A stretch of 64,000 nucleotides of DNA, from contig JAFSMO010000016.1 of the NCBI GenBank assembly GCA_017447865.1, forward strand, positions 124,001-188,000, in the 5' to 3' direction. The translations under genes and the position numbers were made by a program. This document shows positions 27,975-35,640 of the stretch, one piece after another. Every line of letters starts with the position of its first letter. Within the stretch, counting starts at the first letter, position 1. The stretch comes from Thermoguttaceae bacterium (GTDB lineage: Bacteria; Planctomycetota; Planctomycetia; Pirellulales; Thermoguttaceae). The notes beneath the pieces were generated by a model. It did no database searches. It was not told the DNA's origin and was given only the letters and a program-made list of their open reading frames with translations.

Positions 27975-28799
27975 ATGATGAAAAAACACAAAAAAAACAA
28001 TTCAGGGATTGAATCCCTTTCAGAATCCAAACTCGAGGCCGCGCTGCGTTCTGCGTTCGCCAACATGAAGAAAATGGAAAATGATCAGGCCGAAACTCCG
28101 GTTTCCACCCGAAAAAAATCACTTCATGTGGACCAGGGCGTGTACCAGCCGCTGGAAACGACCCGGCCGACTGCGACGTTCGCGCCGCTGCATTACGAGC
28201 CGAATTACGCCTACCCGCTCATCATCTGGCTGCACACGCCCGGCGAAACCGAGCAGCAGATCATGCGCGTCATGCCGATGATGAGCCTGCGGAATTACGT
28301 CTCCGTCGCCGTTCGCGGAAACCTTTCGTTCGGTCCGAACGGTCTGCCGAAGAATGGGTTTTACTGGGACGCCACCACGTACGAAACCGCGTACGCATCC
28401 GTTCTGGAGGCCATGGCATCGATCCGCCAGCGATACAAAATCAACTCGAAACGGATCTATCTGGCGGGCTGCGAGGAGGGTGGAACCATGGCCCAGCGCC
28501 TGGCGTTCCGGAATCCGGAGTGCTTTAACGGCGTGATCTCCTTCGACGGCGCGGTTCCGGAAGACATTATGCTCCTGGAACGCTACAGGGAACTGCGTGA
28601 ACTGCGGTTTTTCTACGCCATTTCACGTGGTTCGAGGACCTGCCCGACCGAGGCGATGTGCAGCAATTTGCGCATCCTTCACTCTGCCGGATTATGCGTT
28701 TCCCTGAAGAGCTACCCGACTATGGGGTCGCTTCAGCTCGATATGCTGCGCGACGCCGACCGGTGGATCATGGGCGGAATCGAAACGGCATTGAAATAG
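27975..28799 (+). CDS. Esterase-fold protein lacking the catalytic triad (probable pseudoenzyme)
   Basis: The protein has 274 residues. It has the alpha/beta-hydrolase layout of phospholipase/carboxylesterase-type proteins: YAYPLIIWLHTPGETEQQIM, then RQRYKINSKRIYLAGCEEGG and a conserved helix. The nucleophile elbow is GCEEG where active relatives have G-x-S-x-G, so Glu replaces the catalytic Ser. The usual Asp and His regions (GSRTCPTEA; SYPTMGSLQ) also lack obvious catalytic residues. A hydrolase is therefore unlikely; a binding or structural role is inferred. A charged, signal-free N-terminus of about 60 residues precedes the domain. It sits 19 bases before the fliF-fliG gene, suggesting a job linked to that complex. 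Confidence 0.75.
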   Translation: MMKKHKKNNSGIESLSESKLEAALRSAFANMKKMENDQAETPVSTRKKSLHVDQGVYQPLETTRPTATFAPLHYEPNYAYPLIIWLHTPGETEQQIMRVMPMMSLRNYVSVAVRGNLSFGPNGLPKNGFYWDATTYETAYASVLEAMASIRQRYKINSKRIYLAGCEEGGTMAQRLAFRNPECFNGVISFDGAVPEDIMLLERYRELRELRFFYAISRGSRTCPTEAMCSNLRILHSAGLCVSLKSYPTMGSLQLDMLRDADRWIMGGIETALK

Positions 28800-28818
28800 A
28801 GTAAAGCGGGAGTTTTGA

Positions 28819-30756
28819 ATGAACCGTTCAGCGCGTTACATCCTCGTTTTATTGCTGGTCTTGGCCGCTTGCGCCGTCTCGCTGATTTTCTGCATTGATT
28901 TCGGGAAATCCTCGGGCGCTGAGGGGAAATACGCTCCGATTTTCTCGGGAAAACAGTTCACCGAAAGCGAGCTGATCCAGATCGAAATGGCCTTTGCCGA
29001 CGCGAAACTCTCCGACTACGTGATCTCCGAAGGATCGGTCCAGGTCCCGAAACGCCAAAAGACCGTATTCCTTCAGGCGCTGAAAAAAGTCGATTTCCTG
29101 ACGGCCGAAATTTCCGAAAAATCCGCTTCCTCCGGCGGTCTGTTCGTTTCTGAAAAAGAACGCGAAGCGGCGGCCCTGCGCGAAAAGCAGGCGGCTCTCG
29201 CGGCCCAGATCCGGACTTTCCACGGGATCGAGTCCGCGCGGATTCTGCTGGACGTTTCCGAGACCAAAACCGGTTTCACCCGTGAAAAGCACGCCTCTGC
29301 GGCCGTTTCCATCCGTTCCCGGGCCGGGTATGCCGTGACTCAGGACGACATTCAGTCGATCCTTCGTCTGGTGACCTGCTCCGTGTGCAACCTGAACGCC
29401 GCCAACGTGACGATCGTCGATACGCGGACGAACCAGTCGTGGCGCTTCGACGCTCCCCAAATCGAAGTCCTGCCGGACGCCCCGGCGGAAAACGCCCCCC
29501 AATCGACGGAATCGGCCAATCCGAATCAATCACGCAAAATCGTTTTGCAGGCGGAGCCGCTTCCCCAGCCTGAGCTTTGGAATTCCTCGTCCCGGGAAAT
29601 TCTTCAGGTTTCCACGGATGAGTCGCTTTTTGCCGCTCCATCCGCCTCCTCAGCTTCCCTGGGTCAAATCTCTCTGGCCAGTCATTCCGAGACCATGAAA
29701 ACCCCGGAAACGCTTCCGGAACTCACCTTTTCCGAAAATGGATCCATTCCGGATTTTCCAAACGGTCTAGGTGAAATAAAACTTCCAGGAGCGCGGACTC
29801 CCAATCATTCGAAGCAGGTCACGATTTTCCTGGGTTTTTTGGCCGCGCCGGTGATTCTGATTTGCATCTGGATCATTTACGTGACCCGAAAAGGGCTTTT
29901 CCGCTCGGAACGCAAGCGGCTCACCGCACAGGAGCAAAAACCGCAGGAATCCGAGGAAAAACCGGTCGAAAAAACCAGTCCCGTCTCTCAGGTCGACCTG
30001 ATGGCCACGCTGGTTTCTGAAATCGCAGACGAAGCCGAAAAAGATTTCGCCGCTGAAACGGTCCCTCAAACCGAACCTGAACCGGAGGCGGAACCAGAGC
30101 CGGAGCCTCCGCACATCATCCCGGCAGAACTTACCGCTTTGGAGCAGGCTGCGCCGGAACGTCTGGCGCTGGCGCTTCTGGAGGAACGTCCACAGACGGC
30201 CGCGATGCTTTTGGCGCAGATGAAGCCGGAAACCTCCGCGGCGGTTCTGGAGCACATTCCGACGAAACTCCGGGAGGGGATCGAGTCGCGAATGACCGGA
30301 AGTCAGGCCCCTGACGAAGAAATTTTGCGCAAAGCCACGCTGGTGATTCTGGAGCATTTGGACGAACTGGACGGAAAGCCCGCTGAGGAAGACGATTTCC
30401 TGGAAACGGTCGGGGCGATTCTGAAATCGAACGAAACGAAAAAGGCCAAAGCCCCTGAAAAACCGGTGATTCGTCCGCTCGCCGAGGCGATTCCGAAGGA
30501 GCGGGTCTTGCGTCGGTTTGAGGATTTGAAGTCGTGTTCCGACTCCGAACTGCGTGGGATCCTGAGCGAAACCCCGGTCCAGGACGTAAATCTGGCGCTT
30601 CTCGGGGCCGAGCCGGAACTGGTGGATCGGGTATTGAACGTCCTTCCAAAACCGGCCGCAAAGGAACTTCAGTTCCAGCTCACGCATCCGGGAAAAATCA
30701 AGCTGATGGAAGTCGAGGAGGCGCGCCAGAGGATGCTGGAACACGCGGGAGTTTAA
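28819..30756 (+). CDS. fliF: FliF-FliG fusion: MS-ring protein joined to switch-protein domains
   Basis: The protein has 645 residues. TM1 spans 7-26. Residues 35-215 are a FliF/YscJ ring domain: KYAPIFSGKQFTESEL, then LAAQIRTFHGIESARILLDV and VTQDDIQSILRLVTCSVCNL. Residues 215-332 are a Ser/Pro-rich linker where normal FliF has its third ring-building motif and collar. TM2 spans 333-355. After an acidic linker, residues 440-525 match the FliG middle domain (LALALLEERPQTAAMLLAQM; VLEHIPTKLREGIESRM), and 560-645 match the FliG C-terminal domain (RRFEDLKSCSDSELRGIL; EVEEARQRMLEHAG). The FliF C-tail and FliG N-domain that normally bind each other are absent, as expected if fusion replaces that contact. 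It sits in the cytoplasmic membrane, ring in the periplasm and FliG part in the cytosol. Confidence 0.85.
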   Translation: MNRSARYILVLLLVLAACAVSLIFCIDFGKSSGAEGKYAPIFSGKQFTESELIQIEMAFADAKLSDYVISEGSVQVPKRQKTVFLQALKKVDFLTAEISEKSASSGGLFVSEKEREAAALREKQAALAAQIRTFHGIESARILLDVSETKTGFTREKHASAAVSIRSRAGYAVTQDDIQSILRLVTCSVCNLNAANVTIVDTRTNQSWRFDAPQIEVLPDAPAENAPQSTESANPNQSRKIVLQAEPLPQPELWNSSSREILQVSTDESLFAAPSASSASLGQISLASHSETMKTPETLPELTFSENGSIPDFPNGLGEIKLPGARTPNHSKQVTIFLGFLAAPVILICIWIIYVTRKGLFRSERKRLTAQEQKPQESEEKPVEKTSPVSQVDLMATLVSEIADEAEKDFAAETVPQTEPEPEAEPEPEPPHIIPAELTALEQAAPERLALALLEERPQTAAMLLAQMKPETSAAVLEHIPTKLREGIESRMTGSQAPDEEILRKATLVILEHLDELDGKPAEEDDFLETVGAILKSNETKKAKAPEKPVIRPLAEAIPKERVLRRFEDLKSCSDSELRGILSETPVQDVNLALLGAEPELVDRVLNVLPKPAAKELQFQLTHPGKIKLMEVEEARQRMLEHAGV

Positions 30757-30786
30757 CGAAAAAATCATCCGGGCTGCATCATTAAT

Positions 30787-31440
30787 ATGAATTCTCACCT
30801 TTTTAATTTCGAAGACCTGGAGGCCCAGGCGGAAAAATATCTGGAAGCGGTCCGGGAAAAAGCCCGGGAAATCGTCGCGCAGGCCGCCCAAAACGCCCAG
30901 CAGATTCAGGAAGAAGCCCGGCAAAAGGGCTTTCAGGAAGGCTTGAAGCAGGGGAAAAATCAGGCGCTAGAGCTCGTTCAGGACGAAGTTCAGGAACGGG
31001 TCCAGACCGAGGTGGAAACCATTTCGGATCAGGTCATGACCCAAATGCACTCCATCGCCGGCCAGTGCGTCGAACTGCGCGAGGAACTGACCAAGAACTG
31101 GGAAAATGCTTTTTTGAGCCTCGCAACTCGGGTCGCTCGCGTGATTTTGAGGCGTGAGCTGGAAAAGGACCCGCAAATCGAAATCCAGTGGATCCGCGAA
31201 ATGCTCCAGCTCTGCGCCGGGGAAAATTCTTTGATCCTGACGCTGAATCCCCAAGACGCGGAACTTCTTCAGGGTCCGCTGGAACGTCTTGCCGGCGAGT
31301 TCGGGAAGATCGGCCAAATGACGATCAAAACTTCACCCGCCATGACACGCGGCGACTGCGTTCTGAAAACCGAAAACGGCCAGCTCGACCAGCGGCTTGA
31401 CGTTCAGCTCGCCAGAATCGCGGAGGAGCTCCGTTCATGA
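30787..31440 (+). CDS. fliH: FliH-like export-ATPase regulator
   Basis: The protein has 217 residues. The N-terminal half is a long charged coiled coil with the FliH hallmark KGFQEGLKQGKNQAL. The C-terminal half (FLSLATRVARVILRRELE; SPAMTRGDCVLKTENGQLDQ RLDVQL) matches the FliH/SctL domain that binds the N-terminus of the export ATPase. FliH holds FliI as an inactive heterotrimer and docks it at the export gate. Its stop overlaps the fliI start by four bases, so the two are made together. It follows the fusion gene by 30 bases. Confidence 0.88.
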   Translation: MNSHLFNFEDLEAQAEKYLEAVREKAREIVAQAAQNAQQIQEEARQKGFQEGLKQGKNQALELVQDEVQERVQTEVETISDQVMTQMHSIAGQCVELREELTKNWENAFLSLATRVARVILRRELEKDPQIEIQWIREMLQLCAGENSLILTLNPQDAELLQGPLERLAGEFGKIGQMTIKTSPAMTRGDCVLKTENGQLDQRLDVQLARIAEELRS

Positions 31441-32750
31441 ATCCTTTCTCCCTTCTGAATCAGCTTGATTCGGTCATTCCGACGGCCATCACCGGGACCG
31501 TGCTGGAAACGAGCGGCACGACGATCCGTGTCAGCGGTTTTCCCGCCCCGGTCGGCGCTCTGGCAGAGATCCGCCTCGGGGACCGCTCCACGCTCACGGC
31601 CGAAGTCATTGGTTTCCGGAACGAGCAGGCCATTCTGTACCCGCTTCATTCGACCCACGGGATCCGGCGCGGCGACCGAGTTCGGATGGTCCAGACCGCT
31701 CCGTGGCTCACGATCGGCGAGGGGATGCTCGGAAAAGTCCTCGACGCTCAGGGCCGGGTCCTTCAGGATTCGGTCGAGCCCGTTTCCACCGCCGCGGTTT
31801 TGAACACGGAACGGATCCCCTTCCATCGGGCGGCTCCGAAAGCGTTCCAGCGTCCCAGGATCACGAAGCCGATCTCGACCGGCGTGCGAGCGATCGACGC
31901 TTTGTTCACCCTCGGCGAGGGGCAGCGCGTCGGGATCTTCGCGGGCTCCGGCGTGGGGAAAAGCACCCTGCTCGGCATGATCGCCCGCTACACGAACGCC
32001 GACGTGATCGTGATCGGGCTCGTGGGCGAGCGCGGCCGCGAAGTGAACGATTTTCTGGAACGGGACCTGGGGCCCGAGGGCCGCCGGCGGAGCGTCGTGG
32101 TGGTCGCGACGGGGGACGAGTCGCCGATCCTGCGCGTGCGCGCCTCGCAGACGGCCACGGCCGTGGCGGAGTATTTCCGGGACCGCGGGAAAAACGTTTT
32201 GCTCCTGATGGACTCCCTGACCCGATTCGCCATGGCGCAGCGTGAAATCGGCCTGGCTCTTGGTGAACCGCCGGCGCGAAACGGTTACCCGCCGTCAGTT
32301 TTCGCCATGCTTCCGGCCTTGGTGGAGCGCACGGGCCGGACGCGTGAGGGAAGCATCACCGCAATGTACACGGTCCTGGTGGAAGGTGACGACGAAAACG
32401 AGCCGATCGCCGACACGGTGCGCGGCCTGCTGGACGGCCATTTGTGGCTTTCGCGCCGACTGGCCGAGAGCGGACACTACCCGGCGATCGACGTTCCGTC
32501 CAGCATCAGCCGATTAATGAACGACATTTGCGAGAAATCCCACGTTCAGACCGCGCTCCAGATCCGCTCCATGATCTCCCTCTGGCGTGAGTTCAAAGAC
32601 CTTCTGGCCATCAACGCCTACAAACGGGGAACCAACCCGGCGCTGGACGAAGCACTTGAAAAGAAACAGGCGATCATTAACTTCCTCCGCCAGAAAACCG
32701 ACGAGCCCTCCACGCTGGAAGACGCCGTCGCGGAGATGAAACGGATTTAG
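31437..32750 (+). CDS. fliI: FliI-type flagellar/type III export ATPase
   Basis: The protein has 437 residues, typical for FliI/SctN. The P-loop GSGVGKST is near residue 170, with GLVGERGREVNDFLERDLG, LLLMDSLTRFAMAQREIGLA and the ENEPIADTVRGLLDGH segment of F1-beta-like export ATPases. It forms a hexamer that unfolds and feeds substrates to a type III export gate. FlhA, FlhB, FliP/Q/R, rod, hook, flagellin and FliM/FliN genes are not in this window, so whether the system is flagellar cannot be settled here. The start overlaps the fliH stop (ATGA). Confidence 0.93.
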   Translation: MNPFSLLNQLDSVIPTAITGTVLETSGTTIRVSGFPAPVGALAEIRLGDRSTLTAEVIGFRNEQAILYPLHSTHGIRRGDRVRMVQTAPWLTIGEGMLGKVLDAQGRVLQDSVEPVSTAAVLNTERIPFHRAAPKAFQRPRITKPISTGVRAIDALFTLGEGQRVGIFAGSGVGKSTLLGMIARYTNADVIVIGLVGERGREVNDFLERDLGPEGRRRSVVVVATGDESPILRVRASQTATAVAEYFRDRGKNVLLLMDSLTRFAMAQREIGLALGEPPARNGYPPSVFAMLPALVERTGRTREGSITAMYTVLVEGDDENEPIADTVRGLLDGHLWLSRRLAESGHYPAIDVPSSISRLMNDICEKSHVQTALQIRSMISLWREFKDLLAINAYKRGTNPALDEALEKKQAIINFLRQKTDEPSTLEDAVAEMKRI

Positions 32751-32777
32751 AAGTTTCTAGTTTCCCAGCGCTCTTAC

Positions 32778-35594
32778 TCACTTAATGAATTCTTCGTCGT
32801 AGCTCCCGTAGTACGGCGCGTTGCAGTCGATCCAGTCGGAAAACGCGCGCCACTCGTCCGGCGTCAGGTCTTTGCCGCAGGGCGTTTCTTTCAGGCGTTT
32901 CATCAGCGGGCTGACGTACGAGCCGAAACTGCGCGGGGGCTGGAACGTTTTCAGACCGCGGGAGCCGGTGAGCTCGTAGTAGCGCACGTGCGGCAGGAGG
33001 TTCAAAAACGCTTCCGAAACCGTGTGCTGCGGTCCTTCGTCGTGGTCCTGGTGCGGAGCTTCCACGTGCTTGCGGCTCTTTAAATCCGGCCCGGGTTTTC
33101 CCTCGGTTCCATCGTGGCACTTGACGCACTTCGCGTCGAGGATCGGCTGAATGACGCGCTCAAACTGCATCGTTCCCGCGCCGTACGCTGGGGGCTGGAT
33201 CTTCACGGTAGCGTGGGGACCGCCCGAGTCACGGCTTACTGGCGAAACGTCCAGCGGGCTTTCGTGGCAGCCGACGCACCCCTGCACCTCACCGGGGCGG
33301 AGCGTCACGTAGTTGCGCATTCGCTGGACCTCCAGAAAGTTCTCGTCGAGCGCTTCGAGGAAAATCATTCGGTCCGACGGGACCTCGAACGACACGAAAC
33401 CGTCCGCCTCCACCGGCACGTAGCCCAGCACGCCGCGGGCGTCCCAGCCGCAGCTCACCCCCATATCGACCCGGTGGGGATTCGTGTGGCGGCATTTCGG
33501 GTACGTCTCGCAGACGCGCAGCCATTTGACCGTCCCGCGTTCGATCCCGTCCAGGCCGCGGTAAACGTCCTGAAGGACGAGCGTGCCGGGCGTCCCTTCC
33601 GGAAACTGCTCCATGTCGGCGACCACCGGCGCGGCGGGCCGGGGTTTCAGCGGGATCGGCGCGTAGCAGGAAGTCTCGTCGAAACGGAAGATCAGCTCCT
33701 TCATTCCGTAGTCGGTCAGGAGGTAAATCCCGTAAGAGTCCGTCAAATTGTTGGGCGCTGGCGAGAAGACGCACAGGAAAAGGCGCTCCGAAAGCGGCCA
33801 CGGGGACGTGAACCAGCCCGCCGCCAGCGGCTTCTGATTCAAATCGTTGAACGTTTTGTCGAGGCGCTCGTCCGTCTGCGAGTTCCAGACCTCGGCGTAA
33901 TGGATCTCCGGCGTGAGGTTTTTCATCCCCTCCGGACCGAGGCGGTTCAGGCTCATATTCGCAACGAGAATCGGCCCGACGCCGGAATTATGGTGCGCCG
34001 CGCCCGTTCCGACGAGTTTCCGCGTGCCGGGGATCTGGCGGACCTCCTGAAAAGCGAGCGGCCCACGGGAAAATTTGTACCAGTCGCCGTAGATCTTCAC
34101 CGAGCGCGTTCCGTCGGGGTTCATCGCCCAGACTTCCTGCAGCATGTTGTACGGCTTCATGACGTAGTCCCACCGCGTGAAGAGGAACCGGCCGTCCTCG
34201 AGCATCGACGGGTAGAACTCCGTGTCCTGCGGCTGGGAAATGGCGTGAACGTCCGAGCCGTCCGCGTTCATCACGTGCAGGCCGAAAACCGGGGACCAGT
34301 CGCCGCACTGCACGACCCGCCCGCCGCGCGTGGAGGTGAAAACGATCCGGCCGTCCGGGAGGAAACACGGCTCCGTGTCCTCGATGTCCGGCGTGTTCGT
34401 AAGATTTTTCAGGCCAGTCCCGTCCACGTTGATCTCGAAAATGTCGTACGGGATCACCGCGCCGCCGTGGTAGAACGTCATGTCGGTCGGGTTTTTCGGG
34501 TCGTAGTACGCATGACCCCTGGCCCACGGGTAAGGGGTGGGCTTCTCTCGCGGCCAGGCGAGCGGAAAGACGATTTTTTGCGCGTCGCTGGAAAGATCAG
34601 GCCGGCCGACGCCGCACTTGGCCGCAAGCTCCGGCGGGAGCAGACCGCGCACGGTTCCGTCGGGATGCAGGCCTTTCAGAATCATCAGGTCCGCGCCGGC
34701 GGTCTGGTTTTCGCCGACCCGATGGGCGCACTGGTGATTCCCCTGCGGCCAGTGGCGCTTCACGAACAGAATCTCATCGAAATCGATCTCGGGACTCGCA
34801 AAAAGGACTTTCCTCATGGCGGTCCGGAGCCGGATCCATTCCTCCTCAAACGGGGCCGCGGGGTTTTTCGGCAAACGACCCACGATTTCCGCTTCTTTCT
34901 CCGGTGGCGGTGGCGTTTCACTCAGGAGCGCGGCCTCGGCGACCGTCACGTTCGGGCCTTTCGTATAACGGATCTCCAGCACCGCGTCGGTCTTTCCCGG
35001 CGGCAGAGCGTACAAACGCTCGATCGGCTCGCAGCCCGGGACTTCTACGTCCTCGACTTTCTCCCCGTTGAGGAAAACCGGCTGGGTCCGCTCAAAGTCG
35101 GAGGTGAAAACGATCCGCAGCGTGTACTTTTCGTCGGGCTTCATCCCGTGCACGCGGTACACGACGGTCTGCCCGGTGCGGCACCAGGTTTCCGGGTACA
35201 GCTCGCCGTTCGGCCAGGGGTAAAAAGCACGAAAATCGAATTTCCCGCACGGGTCGGCCGTGATGTACGGCTCCAGCTTTTCCGGCTCGGCCAGCGGCGG
35301 GAGGATCGAGACGAAGTGGAGCGTTTCCGAGTACCGCGTCTGGCCCGGCAGAAAATCCACCGTCTCGCGTTTGAGCGCTTCCTCCGCGAGCCGGATCTCC
35401 GGTTCCAGCTGCGGGGCGTTCATCTTCCGCGCGGTTTCGATCAACGCCTCAAGAGACTGGCGTGACCCAAGCGTCCGAATGGCGGCGAGTTCCTGGCGTT
35501 TCCAGTCCTCCAGGATCTTGGAATGAACGTCCTCGGCGGCGGCCGTGAAGAGCGTGAAAAAAAGGACGAAAAAGGCTGGAATGATTTTCTGCAT
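32778..35594 (-). CDS. Secreted HzsA-like diheme beta-propeller protein
   Basis: The protein has 938 residues. A signal peptide of about 20 residues is followed by a domain with a carbohydrate-binding-like strand region. A TolB-like propeller comes next, with INVDGTGLKNLTNTPDIEDTEP, FLPDGRIVFTSTRGG and LHVMNADGSDVHAISQ blades. The C-terminal part has two heme-c sites, CVGCH at 773-777 and CVKCH at 823-827. This layout matches the planctomycete family related to hydrazine synthase alpha. The rest of hydrazine synthase is absent, so anammox chemistry is not implied; a periplasmic electron-transfer or oxidoreductase role is inferred. It lies 46 bases behind dnaE on the same strand and converges with fliI. 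Confidence 0.82.
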   Translation of the reverse strand: MQKIIPAFFVLFFTLFTAAAEDVHSKILEDWKRQELAAIRTLGSRQSLEALIETARKMNAPQLEPEIRLAEEALKRETVDFLPGQTRYSETLHFVSILPPLAEPEKLEPYITADPCGKFDFRAFYPWPNGELYPETWCRTGQTVVYRVHGMKPDEKYTLRIVFTSDFERTQPVFLNGEKVEDVEVPGCEPIERLYALPPGKTDAVLEIRYTKGPNVTVAEAALLSETPPPPEKEAEIVGRLPKNPAAPFEEEWIRLRTAMRKVLFASPEIDFDEILFVKRHWPQGNHQCAHRVGENQTAGADLMILKGLHPDGTVRGLLPPELAAKCGVGRPDLSSDAQKIVFPLAWPREKPTPYPWARGHAYYDPKNPTDMTFYHGGAVIPYDIFEINVDGTGLKNLTNTPDIEDTEPCFLPDGRIVFTSTRGGRVVQCGDWSPVFGLHVMNADGSDVHAISQPQDTEFYPSMLEDGRFLFTRWDYVMKPYNMLQEVWAMNPDGTRSVKIYGDWYKFSRGPLAFQEVRQIPGTRKLVGTGAAHHNSGVGPILVANMSLNRLGPEGMKNLTPEIHYAEVWNSQTDERLDKTFNDLNQKPLAAGWFTSPWPLSERLFLCVFSPAPNNLTDSYGIYLLTDYGMKELIFRFDETSCYAPIPLKPRPAAPVVADMEQFPEGTPGTLVLQDVYRGLDGIERGTVKWLRVCETYPKCRHTNPHRVDMGVSCGWDARGVLGYVPVEADGFVSFEVPSDRMIFLEALDENFLEVQRMRNYVTLRPGEVQGCVGCHESPLDVSPVSRDSGGPHATVKIQPPAYGAGTMQFERVIQPILDAKCVKCHDGTEGKPGPDLKSRKHVEAPHQDHDEGPQHTVSEAFLNLLPHVRYYELTGSRGLKTFQPPRSFGSYVSPLMKRLKETPCGKDLTPDEWRAFSDWIDCNAPYYGSYDEEFIK

Positions 35595-35640
35595 GGAACC
35601 GAAACCTTCCCTTGGGGGAGCTGATTGAACGAATCCGGTT

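Noticed and set aside
33114..35465. A 783-codon open frame opposite the HzsA-like gene
   Set aside because: Antisense shadow; the minus-strand protein has a signal peptide and two heme sites.
32778..35594. Evidence for anammox metabolism
   Set aside because: Only an HzsA-like protein is present; the family is broad in planctomycetes and no other anammox gene is seen.
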